Shown: positions 24,690-32,746 of the stretch, piece after piece
Layout of the letters: the number at the start of each line of letters is the position of its first letter
Position numbering within the stretch: position 1 is the first letter of the stretch
Source: Proteobacteria bacterium DTSAM18
Lineage (GTDB): Bacteria > Myxococcota_A > UBA796 > GCA-2862545
Assembly: GCA_028767165.1 (NCBI GenBank)
Contig: JARACJ010000002.1
Location: forward strand, 434,001-498,000
Reading direction: 5' to 3'
Length of the DNA stretch: 64,000 bases
Translations under genes and position numbers: made by a program
Notes under the pieces: model-generated
The model's input: only the letters and a program-made list of their open reading frames with translations
What the model was told of the DNA's origin: nothing
Database searches by the model: none

Positions 24690-26072
24690 GTGAGCACGGC
24701 CTGGGCACTGATGATCGTGTATGCCGTGGCCACCGCGTGGCTGGCCTGGCGTGGCGGAAGGGACGCGGGCTCCGTCGAGGGCTTCGCCGTGGGCACCGGC
24801 CACATGAACCCGTGGGTGGTGGGCATCACCCTGGGGGCGTCGCTGGCCAGCAGCGCCACGTTCGTGCTGTACCCGGGCTTCGTCTACGCCGACGGCCTCG
24901 GCGCCCTCATCGGCTTCAGCCTGCCCCTGGTGGCCGGTCTGGCCACGGGCCTCGTGCTGTTCACCCCGCGGTTCCAGGAGATCGGGAAGAAGGTCAAGGC
25001 GCTCACGGTGCCCCACTGGCTCGGGGAGCGCTACCGCGACGACGGCCTGCGTCGGCTGTTCGCGGGCCTGCAGGTGCTCAACGTGGCCTACCTGGTGCTG
25101 ATCGTCGTGGGCTGCGCCTACGTCATGCAGCCCGCCCTGGGCATTCCCTACGGCGCGGCGGTGCTCGGCATCGTGGCCTTCGTGTTCGCCTACACGGCCT
25201 TCGGCGGCGCCACCGCCCACGCCCTCACCAACACCCTGCAGGGCACGCTGATGCTCGGGGTGGCGCTGCTGGTGTTCCTCAGCGGCGCCCACCTGTGGCC
25301 CGAGGCGTGGTCCGGCCTGGTCGACCAGGGCTGGACGGCCCCGGGCTCCAAACTGTTCTCCACCCCCGGCGAGGTGTGGCTGGTGCCGTTCCTCATCGGC
25401 ATCGCGCTCACCACCCAGCCCCACCTGCTGGCCAAGGCCCTGTACGTGGACCGCGGGCGGCCCCTGCGCACGGTGGTCGGGGTCGGCATGGGCACCTACA
25501 CCATCTTCGCCCTGATGCTGTCCGCCGGTGCCTACGCCCGGGTCGTCCTGCCCGCGGGCATCCCCCAGGACCAGGTGGTGGGGCAGTACCTGCAGGTGGC
25601 CGTGCCCTGGGAGCCCCTGGCGGCGGTCATCTCGGTGGTGATCCTCGCTGCCAGCATGTCCACCCTCGACGGGCTGCTGGTGGCCATCGCCGCCTCCATC
25701 GGAAACGACCTGCTGCCCGGCAGGGGGTCGGTCTGGCTGAACCGGATGCTGCTGCTCGGGCTCGCCGTGGCCACGGTGGCCATCTCCTGGCAGCCGCCGA
25801 AGCTGGTGCTCATCCTCGGGCAGCTCGGCGTCTACGGCCTGGTGGCAGCCTCGGTGGGGCCGCTCATCGCCGGCCTGCTCCACAAGGGCACCCTGCGGTC
25901 CGGTCCCGCGTGGGCGGGGTCGCTGCTGGCCCTCGGCATCCACTTCGGCCTCGCGCTCACGGTGGTCGACAACCCCGGCCTGAGCGCCCTGGCCGGCATG
26001 GCGGTGGGCATCCCGGTGAGCCTGCTGGCCATGCGTCCCTCCCAATCCAAGGCCCATCAGGAGGCTGCGTGA
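24690..26072 (+). CDS. Sodium:solute symporter family (SSS) transporter
   Basis: This 460-residue integral membrane protein has about 13 hydrophobic segments and SSS-family signatures, including GASLASSATFVLYPGFVYADG early and AASMSTLDGLLVAIAASIGND later. Family members import solutes such as carboxylates, amino acids or sugars with Na+. GTG 24690 lies 4 bp after the TetR stop, and its TGA overlaps the GTG of the acyl-CoA ligase gene. That coupling suggests it imports an organic acid that the ligase then activates. Confidence 0.9.
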   Translation: MSTAWALMIVYAVATAWLAWRGGRDAGSVEGFAVGTGHMNPWVVGITLGASLASSATFVLYPGFVYADGLGALIGFSLPLVAGLATGLVLFTPRFQEIGKKVKALTVPHWLGERYRDDGLRRLFAGLQVLNVAYLVLIVVGCAYVMQPALGIPYGAAVLGIVAFVFAYTAFGGATAHALTNTLQGTLMLGVALLVFLSGAHLWPEAWSGLVDQGWTAPGSKLFSTPGEVWLVPFLIGIALTTQPHLLAKALYVDRGRPLRTVVGVGMGTYTIFALMLSAGAYARVVLPAGIPQDQVVGQYLQVAVPWEPLAAVISVVILAASMSTLDGLLVAIAASIGNDLLPGRGSVWLNRMLLLGLAVATVAISWQPPKLVLILGQLGVYGLVAASVGPLIAGLLHKGTLRSGPAWAGSLLALGIHFGLALTVVDNPGLSALAGMAVGIPVSLLAMRPSQSKAHQEAA

Positions 26073-27526
26073 ACACGTTCTCCAACCACCTCGACGCCCA
26101 CGCCCGCTTCCGGCCCGACGCCGAGGCCATCTTCGACGTCTCCACGGGCATGCGCCACACCTACGCCGGCCTGCGGGACCTCTCCCGGCGGTGGGTCGCG
26201 CGCCTGCGCCGGGAGGGCGTCGGCCGGGATGACGTGGTGGCCGTGCTCGCCCACAACCGGGCCGAGACCTTCGCCGTGATGTACGCCTGCGCCGACCTCG
26301 GGGCGGTCTTCTACCCGATGAACTGGCGCCTGGCGGACGCCGAGCTGGACTGGCAGATCGAGCACAGCAGGCCCGTGGCCATCGTGGTGGGACCCTCCTT
26401 CGAGGGCAGGCTGCAGGGGCAGACGCTGCGGCTCGACGAGACGCCGGATCTGGCGCCGGAGACGGGGCCTGGTCCCGAGAGCCTCGATGCCCCGTGGCAG
26501 CTCGTGTACACCTCGGGCACCACGGGCCGTCCCAAGGGGGCGCTGCTGACCCACCGGATGGTCCACTGGAACGCGGTGAACACCACGCTGGCCTGCGGGC
26601 TCACCAGCTCCTCCAGCACGCTGACCTTCACGCCCCTGTTCCACACCGGCGGCCTGAACTGCTTGTCGACGCCCATGCTGCACATCGGCGGCCGCATCGT
26701 GCTCACCACCGGCGTCGAGCCCGCACGCGACCTGCGACTCATCGAGGACGAGCGCATTTCCCACCTGATGGGCGTGCCCACCATCTACCAGATGCTGGCC
26801 GACGACCCCGCCTGGGACGCCGCAGACCTGTCCAGCGTGGAGGATGCCCTGTGTGGCGGCGCGCCGCTGTCGGTGGAGCTGCTCGAGCGGTACCTGCGGC
26901 GGGGCATCCCGCTGCGGCAGGGCTTCGGCATGACCGAGGTGGGTCCCAACTGCTTCTCCATGCCCCACGCCGACCAGCCCCGGAAGCTCGGCAGCGTGGG
27001 CCTGCCCATCCACCACATGGCGATGCGGGTGATGCGGCCGGACGGGGCCGAGTGCGACCCGGACGAGCCCGGTGAGCTGTGGCTGTCGGGTCCGACCGTC
27101 TTCGGCGGCTACCTCGACAACCCCGAGGCCACCGCGAAGGACCTCGTGGATGGCTGGTTCCGCACTGGCGACGTGCTGCGGCGGGATGCGGAGGGCTTCT
27201 TCTGGGTCTGCGGGCGGCAGAAGGAGATGTTCATCTCCGGCGGCGAGAACGTGTACCCGGCCGAAGTGGAGGCCGCGATCTACCAGGTGCCCGGTGTGGC
27301 CCAGGTGGCCGTCGTGGGCGTACCGGATCCGCGGTGGGGCGAGGTGGGCCACGCCTTCGTGGAGCCCCGTCCGGGCGTGCAGCTGCACGCAGAAATGCTG
27401 TCGGGGGCCCTCGAGGGGCAGCTCGGCCGTTTCAAGCGTCCCAAGCACTGGACCATCGGCGACAACCTGCCCCGCACCGGCGCCGGCAAACTCGACAAGC
27501 AGGCATTGCTGCGGAGTGTGCGATGA
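26069..27526 (+). CDS. Class I adenylate-forming acyl-CoA ligase
   Basis: This 485-residue enzyme of the ANL superfamily would activate a carboxylic acid to its acyl-AMP and then a CoA thioester. Motifs in order are the P-loop-like YTSGTTGRPKGALLTH, the motif QGFGMTEVGPN, the adenine/ribose motif GWFRTGDVL and the C-terminal hinge and catalytic segment PRTGAGKLDKQ, whose Lys is the expected catalytic residue. GTG 26069 overlaps the symporter stop and follows CAGGAGG. The acid it uses cannot be told from sequence; a fatty, aryl or other organic acid taken up by the coupled symporter is plausible. Confidence 0.93.
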   Translation: MNTFSNHLDAHARFRPDAEAIFDVSTGMRHTYAGLRDLSRRWVARLRREGVGRDDVVAVLAHNRAETFAVMYACADLGAVFYPMNWRLADAELDWQIEHSRPVAIVVGPSFEGRLQGQTLRLDETPDLAPETGPGPESLDAPWQLVYTSGTTGRPKGALLTHRMVHWNAVNTTLACGLTSSSSTLTFTPLFHTGGLNCLSTPMLHIGGRIVLTTGVEPARDLRLIEDERISHLMGVPTIYQMLADDPAWDAADLSSVEDALCGGAPLSVELLERYLRRGIPLRQGFGMTEVGPNCFSMPHADQPRKLGSVGLPIHHMAMRVMRPDGAECDPDEPGELWLSGPTVFGGYLDNPEATAKDLVDGWFRTGDVLRRDAEGFFWVCGRQKEMFISGGENVYPAEVEAAIYQVPGVAQVAVVGVPDPRWGEVGHAFVEPRPGVQLHAEMLSGALEGQLGRFKRPKHWTIGDNLPRTGAGKLDKQALLRSVR

Positions 27527-28494
27527 AGAGGGCCCTGCTGGCAGTGGGACTGCTCGGCTGTGTGGCGAAGTCGGAGGTAGCGGTGACGGATGGCGCGATG
27601 GTGATGGAAGCGACGGATCGGCATGACTGGATCGACGTGCAGAGGCGCTCGGTGCAGGCGGGTGACGTGCGGTTGAGCGTCCTGGATCGGGGCGGCGACG
27701 GCGCGCCCGTGGTGATGCTGCATGGTCTGGGAAGCACCGCCAGCTTCTTCGAGCACCAGTTCGCCGATGCCCACCTGGCCGGTCTGCGCCTCATCGCGCC
27801 CGACCTCCCCGGGTGGGGCCGGTCGGACCAGCCGGATGCCGCCTACACGCCGAGCTTCTATGCGGACACGGTGGTGGCGATGCTGGATGCCATGGGCCTG
27901 TCGAAGGTGACCCTCGTGGGCCACTCCATGGGCGGTCAGGCGGCCATCGCGCTGGCGCTGGCCCACCCGGAGCGTGTGGAGCGGCTGGTGCTGAGCGCGC
28001 CCGCGGGCATCGAGACGTTCACGGAGGAGCAGGCGGCCATCCTGGGCTCGTTCTGGACCGTCGAGAAGCTGCGCGAGCGACCCGAGGCCGAGCTGCGGGC
28101 GGCCTTCGATCTCGTGTTCGCCCGCAAGGACGACGGCGTGGAGCGGCTCGTCCAGGAGCGCCTGGCGGTCGACGGCACGGAGCGCTTCCCCGGGCTGGCA
28201 CGGGCGGTCATCCGCAGCGTGCAGGGCATGCTCGACGAGCCCGTCCGGGAGCGGCTGGGTGAGGTGTCGGTGCCCACCCTCGTGGTGATGGGGGAGGCCG
28301 ACGCCATGATCCCCAACCGCTTCATGAACCCCGGCCTGACCCCCCAGTCGGTCGGGCGGACCGCGGCTGACGCCATGGAAGGGCACTTCGTGATGCTCGA
28401 GGGCGCCGGCCACACACCCCACCACGACGACCCGGCCGGGTTCGCCGTGGCCCTGCTGGCCTTCCTGCAGGCCACCCCCTCCCAGGAGAACTAG
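27523..28494 (+). CDS. Alpha/beta-hydrolase lipoprotein
   Basis: The 323-residue product has a short signal peptide with lipobox GLLGC, so it is probably membrane-anchored outside the cytoplasm. The alpha/beta-hydrolase fold shows oxyanion-region HGLGS, nucleophile GHSMGG (Ser135), an acid near GEADAMIP and catalytic His in GAGHTPHHDD. ATG 27523 overlaps the acyl-CoA ligase stop (ATGA). In this operon it may release an acid from an ester outside the cell for uptake by the symporter and activation by the ligase; that link is inferred from gene order only. Confidence 0.9.
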   Translation: MKRALLAVGLLGCVAKSEVAVTDGAMVMEATDRHDWIDVQRRSVQAGDVRLSVLDRGGDGAPVVMLHGLGSTASFFEHQFADAHLAGLRLIAPDLPGWGRSDQPDAAYTPSFYADTVVAMLDAMGLSKVTLVGHSMGGQAAIALALAHPERVERLVLSAPAGIETFTEEQAAILGSFWTVEKLRERPEAELRAAFDLVFARKDDGVERLVQERLAVDGTERFPGLARAVIRSVQGMLDEPVRERLGEVSVPTLVVMGEADAMIPNRFMNPGLTPQSVGRTAADAMEGHFVMLEGAGHTPHHDDPAGFAVALLAFLQATPSQEN

Positions 28495-28496
28495 AC

Positions 28497-29249
28497 ATGG
28501 ACATCAGCAACGTCCGCGCCCTCGTCACCGGCGGCGCCAGCGGCATGGGCCGCACCTTCGTCGAGCAGCTGCGGGCTGCTGGGGCCCAGGTCCACACCTG
28601 TGACGTGTCCGAGGACGCGCTGAAGGATGTGGCCGAGGCCACCGGCTGCAGCTTCACCGTGTGCGACGTCAGCGACGAGGACGCGGTGGCGCGCCTGTTC
28701 GCCGAGGCCGAGGCGGCGATGGGTCACGTGGACGTGCTGGTCAACAACGCCGGCATCCTGCGTGACGGCCTGCTGCTGAAGAAGGACCGGGAGACCGGCG
28801 AGCTGAAGGCCCTGTCCACCGACAAGTGGCGCAAGGTGCTCGACGTGAACCTCACGGGGCCGTTCCTGTGCATGCGCGCGTTCGCGATGCAGGCCGTGGA
28901 GAAGAACCTGGACCACGCCGTGGCCATCCAGATGAGCAGCGTGAGTCGGGCGGGCAACATGGGCCAGTCCAACTACTCTGCGGCCAAGGCGGCGCTGGCG
29001 GCCGACACCGTGGTGTGGGCCAAGGAGCTCGGTCGCTACAACGTCCGCGTGGCGGCGATCGCGCCCGGTTTCATCGCGACGCCGATGGTGGCCTCGATGA
29101 AGCCCGAGGTGCTGGCCAAGGTGGTCAAGCCGGTGCCGCTGGGGCGGCTGGGCGAGCCGGAGGAGATCTGGCAGGCCGTGAAGTTCATCGTCGAGTGCGA
29201 CTACTTCAATGGAAGGGTGCTCGAGGTGGATGGCGGTTTGCGGATCTGA
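28497..29249 (+). CDS. Short-chain dehydrogenase/reductase
   Basis: This 250-residue classical SDR has cofactor motif TGGASGMG near residues 11-18, NNAG, catalytic Ser in QMSSVS and the YSAAK catalytic Tyr-Lys motif; the C-terminus ends VLEVDGGLRI, as usual. It lies 2 bp after the hydrolase gene and closes the TetR-led operon. It would oxidise or reduce a hydroxyl/keto group of the pathway intermediate, possibly a hydroxyacyl-CoA, but the substrate is unknown. Sequence after its stop is the palindrome-rich repeat block. Confidence 0.94.
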   Translation: MDISNVRALVTGGASGMGRTFVEQLRAAGAQVHTCDVSEDALKDVAEATGCSFTVCDVSDEDAVARLFAEAEAAMGHVDVLVNNAGILRDGLLLKKDRETGELKALSTDKWRKVLDVNLTGPFLCMRAFAMQAVEKNLDHAVAIQMSSVSRAGNMGQSNYSAAKAALAADTVVWAKELGRYNVRVAAIAPGFIATPMVASMKPEVLAKVVKPVPLGRLGEPEEIWQAVKFIVECDYFNGRVLEVDGGLRI

Positions 29250-29364
29250 GCCCCAGGCTCGCTCCCAGCACCAAGCTCGGGACCCGTATCCGTGCCCGCG
29301 CCCGTGCCCGTGCCCGACACCGCGATCCTTTGGCCCGGACGCGGGAAGTGACACCATCGGGGAC
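29250..29364. other. Start of the repeat block; GTGCCC array
   Basis: Between the dehydrogenase stop and the first palindrome lies a (GTGCCC)n array at 29291-29316, identical to the one at 20345-20370. No gene is visible. Confidence 0.6.
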
Positions 29365-30038
29365 GGGCGCAGCAAGCAGCGCCCCTACGCTACGTCGACC
29401 CAAGCGAATCCGCCGGGGACGGGCGCAGCAAGCAGCGCCCGTACGATTCCATGCCCCAAGCCTCGAAATGGCGAGACGTGTGGGCGCGGGGGCCGTCTGA
29501 AGGCACACCGCGGTGACGCCAACCAGGGCGCCCCAAGGGGCGCCCGTACGTAGGGGCACCCCTTGGGGTGCCCCGGCCGCGCCTCGCCGGAATGTCCGGG
29601 TGAGGTGGGCCGCCCTGTCCGTGGTGATGCGGGGGAGGGCGCGGCCGAAGGAACACCGCGGTGACGCCAAACCTGGCGCCCCAAGGGGCGCCCGTACGAT
29701 CCCATGCCCCAAGGGGAGGCAACGGGGTCGGGCGCAGCGAGCAGCGCCCGTACGATTCCATGCCCCAAGTCTCGAAATGACGGGACGTGTAGACGCGGGG
29801 GCCGACTGAAGGCACACCGCGGTGACGCCAACCGGGGCGCCCCAAGGGGCGCCCGTACGTAGGGGCACCCCTTGGGGTGCCCTGGCCGCGCCTCGCCGGA
29901 ACGTCCGGGTGAGGTGGGCCGCCCTGTCCGTGGCGTCGCGGAGGAGGGCGCGGCCGAAGGAACACCGCGGTGACGCCAGCCCCGGCGCCCCAAGGGGCGC
30001 CCGTACGTGTTTGTGCCCCAAGGGGAGGCAACGGGGGC
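29365..30038 (+). repeat. Palindromic repeat block with two ~309 bp tandem units
   Basis: This 674 bp block contains two tandem units with a period of 309 bp (29421-29729 and 29730-30038). Each unit holds P3 (arms GGGCGC/GCGCCC around an 8-base loop; 29421-29440, 29730-29749, plus an extra copy at 29365-29384). P1 copies (GGCGCCCCAAGGGGCGCC) lie at 29527-29544, 29675-29692, 29836-29853 and 29984-30001. The TT-centred GGCACCCCTTGGGGTGCC palindrome lies at 29554-29573 and near 29863-29882. GTACG follows most stems. No coding potential is seen except that the final P1 forms the 5' end of the nuclease reading frame. Confidence 0.9.
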
Positions 30039-30962
30039 GGGTGCGGCAAGCGGCTCCATGAAGAGGTCCTTCAAGGCGAACGGGCGGACTACGGCGCGTC
30101 TCTCGTGCAGGCCGTGGGCCGGCGATTGAGCGCGGTGTACGGCCGGGGATTCAGCACCAGCAACCTGTACAAGATGGTTGAGTTCGCCAAGCGATACCCT
30201 GACCAGGAGATTGTGTACGCACTGCGGCAACAATTGAGCTGGACTCACTTCCGCATGCTGATCTACATCGATGAACCGCTGAAAAGAGACTTCTACACCG
30301 AGCTCTGTCGTCTCGAGAGATGGTCCACACGCACGCTTGAAAAGAAGATCGCCGGCATGCTCTACGAACGCACGGCCATCTCGCGTCGTGGTGATCTCGT
30401 GGTCAGGCAGGCGCTCGAGGAGGTCCGAGCGTCCGACAAGCTGTCCCCTGACCTTGTCTTCCGCGATCCCTACGTGCTCGACTTCCTGGGGCTGCCGGAG
30501 ACCTTCCGTGAGTCGGATCTCGAGGCCGCCATCCTCCAGGAGATGGAGTCCTTCCTGTTGGAGCTGGGTGATGGCTTCGCCTTCGTGGCCCGGCAGAAGC
30601 GCATGCAGATCGGGCCCGACGACTTCCACCTCGATCTGTTGTTCTTCCACCGGCGCCTTCGCTGTCTCGTGGCCATCGAGCTGAAGCTCGGCCGCTTCGA
30701 CGCCCGCGACAAGGGCCAGATGGAGCTGTACCTCAGGTGGCTCGATCGGTACGAGCGGCAGCCGGACGAACAGGCCCCCCTGGGCTTGATCCTCTGTGCG
30801 CAGGGTAGCGACGAGCAGGTGGAGCTCCTGGAGCTGTCCGACGGCACCATCCGGGTCGCCCGCTACCTCACCGAACTTCCTGACCGTCACCTGCTCGAGC
30901 GCAAGCTCGTCGAGTCGGTCGCCCTCGCAAGGGCCCAGGTGGCCGCGGGGGGTGAAGAATGA
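29970..30962 (+). CDS. 5'-truncated DUF1016 (YhcG-type) PD-(D/E)XK nuclease, chimeric with repeat
   Basis: Residues from about 27 on match DUF1016/YhcG proteins: KRLHEEVLQGERADYG, GRGFSTSNLYKMVEFAKRYP, QLSWTHFRMLIYIDEPLKRD and WSTRTLEKKIAGMLYERTA. These are followed by the nuclease core DDFHLDLLFFHRRLRCLVAI and ELKLGRF, which keeps the D...E-x-K residues. The first roughly 45-50 residues usual for the family are missing. The open frame instead begins at GTG 29970 inside the palindromic repeat, giving about 26 residues of repeat-derived, Gly/Pro/Arg-rich sequence. Internal starts such as GTG 30105 are also possible. GC content is lower than its surroundings, which suggests transfer. Whether it is expressed, or is a decaying gene, is open. 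Family members are predicted nucleases often found near mobile or defence genes. Confidence 0.82.
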   Translation: MTPAPAPQGAPVRVCAPRGGNGGGCGKRLHEEVLQGERADYGASLVQAVGRRLSAVYGRGFSTSNLYKMVEFAKRYPDQEIVYALRQQLSWTHFRMLIYIDEPLKRDFYTELCRLERWSTRTLEKKIAGMLYERTAISRRGDLVVRQALEEVRASDKLSPDLVFRDPYVLDFLGLPETFRESDLEAAILQEMESFLLELGDGFAFVARQKRMQIGPDDFHLDLLFFHRRLRCLVAIELKLGRFDARDKGQMELYLRWLDRYERQPDEQAPLGLILCAQGSDEQVELLELSDGTIRVARYLTELPDRHLLERKLVESVALARAQVAAGGEE

Positions 30963-31372
30963 ACGAAGCTCCACCCTTCCCTAGGAGACGCGAAGGAGCG
31001 CGCAGCCGAATCAACGTCGCGGTGACGCCAGCCTCGGCGCCCCAAGGGGCGCCCGTACGTAGGGGCACCCCTTGGGGTGCCCTGGCCGCGCCTCGCCGGA
31101 ACGTCCGGGTGAGGTGGGCCGGCCTGTCCGTGGCGTCGCGGAGGAGGGCGCGGCCGAAGGAACGTCGCGGTGACGCCAACCCCGGCGCCCCAAGGGGCGC
31201 CCGTACGGTTCCATGCCCCAAGGAGCGGCAACGGGGTCGGGCGCAGCAAGCGGCGCCCGTACGATGCAATACACCCGCACGAAACCCCACCCTTCCCCGG
31301 AGACGCGAAGGAGCCCACGATCGCTGGAGGGAAGGATGGGGTTGGTGTCCTGGGGCCTTGGGCCCCAGTGGG
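30963..31372. repeat. Second palindromic repeat block downstream of the nuclease gene
   Basis: 31021-31210 repeats 29821-30010 with few changes and an offset of exactly 1200 bp. P1 copies lie at 31036-31053 and 31184-31201, the TT-centred palindrome at about 31063-31082 and P3 at 31239-31258. In addition, CCACCCTTCCC followed by GGAGACGCGAAGGAGC occurs at about 30969-30997 and again at about 31287-31315. The nuclease gene is therefore bracketed by direct repeats of both kinds. No gene was seen in this 410 bp. Confidence 0.88.
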
Positions 31373-32740
31373 TCACGGTTGCACGTCTCCCGTGGGTCCG
31401 AGGATCGCGGTCGCGGTGAGCATCACCTGGGTGCGGCCGTCCACGTCGCAGAACTCCAGGTCCTCGGTCTCCTCGCAGCGCTTGAAGTACACGCCGCGGA
31501 GGGAGAGGAACACGGAGTCGTGCACGAACAGGGTGCCGCCGACGTTCAAGAAGTGCTGGAACGTGGGCGACAGGCCCCGCTGCTCCTCGCGCACGATGTC
31601 GTACTGCACGCCGATGCCGCTGCGGCCGTGGAAGTACACGTCCAGGCCGCCGCCGCCGGAGATCGAGAGGAACTTCTCGTCGGAGCGCCTGGCCAGGTCG
31701 TCGAGCTCCACCACGTCGTTGAGCATGCGGCCGAAGTTGCCGAACACCGCCACGCGCTCCTGCCCGCCAGACCAGAACACGCCTCGCACACCGCCACGCA
31801 TGTTGAAGCCGCGCAGGATGTCGTCGGTGTCGGTGTTGGTGTTGGTGTTGGCCCAGAAGTGCTGGGTCTCGAACTGGGCCTGCAGGTACTTGGAGGTCCA
31901 GCGCACCGACGGGCTGACCATCGTGTTGTTGAAGTTCTCGGCGGGAAAGCCTCGGGCATCACGGCCCACCACGCTCCAGGGCACCTGGTAGTAGCGCTCG
32001 AAGGGCGGGAACGTGCCGCCCATGGCGATCGTGGCCGTCGTGCTGGTGGGGTTGCCGGCGTTCACCGTGGCACCCACGTGGAACCGGCCGTCGAAGGCCG
32101 CGTACTCGGCCCGCACGCCGTTGCCGCGGTTGAAGCCGCGCACCAGCATGGGGAACCGGGCGAAGGGATCGCTGAGCAGCAGGTTGGCGATGTGGAAGCT
32201 CGTGAAGTCCACGCTGGCCGGGTCGGTGATGCGGCCCACCTCGACGGTGAACGCGTCGTTCTCGCCGGGCAGGTTCTCCAGGCGGTAGCGGATGAGCTGG
32301 TTTCGCACCTGGATCGCGGCCTGGCCCTCCCACACGCTGGTGCCGAAGGGGCCGCCGTTGAACTCCACCTCGGACTCGAAGGTGAAGTTGTCCGACAGCT
32401 TTCCGGCCATGCCGAGGCGGGCGATGGCCGGCGACCACACGCGGTTCTGCCGGTTGTCGGACTCGTCGTCGCGGTTGTCGACGATGTCCACCGCGAGTCC
32501 ACCCACGAAGGTCGCGAACGGCGCCACCTGGGGGAAGCGTCGGCCCGTGGCTTCCGGCGAGCCCATGGGCACGGGCAGCTTCGGGTCGTCCACCGGGGCC
32601 ACGGTGGCGGTGGTCGCCACCTGCTCGGGCTCGCTGGTGGACTCGGAGTTGTCTTCGGACGCCTCGGCGTCCGCCTCCCCGGCGAGGGCCTGCGTGCTCA
32701 GCAGACCCAGCGCCAGGGAGACCAGGGAGGGGAACGTCAT
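31373..32740 (-). CDS. Porin-like outer-membrane protein
   Basis: The 455-residue product has a cleavable signal peptide (SLALGLLSTQALA) and an acidic, Ser/Thr/Glu-rich linker to about residue 55. A long beta-rich domain follows with alternating hydrophobic and aromatic residues, as in outer-membrane barrels (FTFESEVEFNGGPFGTSVWE, YLQAQFETQHFWAN). It has no close family that I can name; it could be a phosphate-selective-porin-like or DUF-type barrel. It lies 6 bp downstream of the lipoprotein hydrolase gene on the same strand, so the two are probably co-transcribed and may handle the same extracellular substrate. Confidence 0.72.
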   Translation of the reverse strand: MTFPSLVSLALGLLSTQALAGEADAEASEDNSESTSEPEQVATTATVAPVDDPKLPVPMGSPEATGRRFPQVAPFATFVGGLAVDIVDNRDDESDNRQNRVWSPAIARLGMAGKLSDNFTFESEVEFNGGPFGTSVWEGQAAIQVRNQLIRYRLENLPGENDAFTVEVGRITDPASVDFTSFHIANLLLSDPFARFPMLVRGFNRGNGVRAEYAAFDGRFHVGATVNAGNPTSTTATIAMGGTFPPFERYYQVPWSVVGRDARGFPAENFNNTMVSPSVRWTSKYLQAQFETQHFWANTNTNTDTDDILRGFNMRGGVRGVFWSGGQERVAVFGNFGRMLNDVVELDDLARRSDEKFLSISGGGGLDVYFHGRSGIGVQYDIVREEQRGLSPTFQHFLNVGGTLFVHDSVFLSLRGVYFKRCEETEDLEFCDVDGRTQVMLTATAILGPTGDVQP

Positions 32741-32746
32741 GGTCGA

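Noticed and set aside
29365-31258. Possible CRISPR array from regularly recurring palindromes
   Set aside because: Repeats are too unevenly spaced, the 'spacers' are themselves repeated, and no cas genes are present.
29365-31320. Insertion sequence or transposon
   Set aside because: No transposase was found; the only enzyme is the DUF1016 nuclease and no clear terminal inverted repeat plus short target duplication could be defined.
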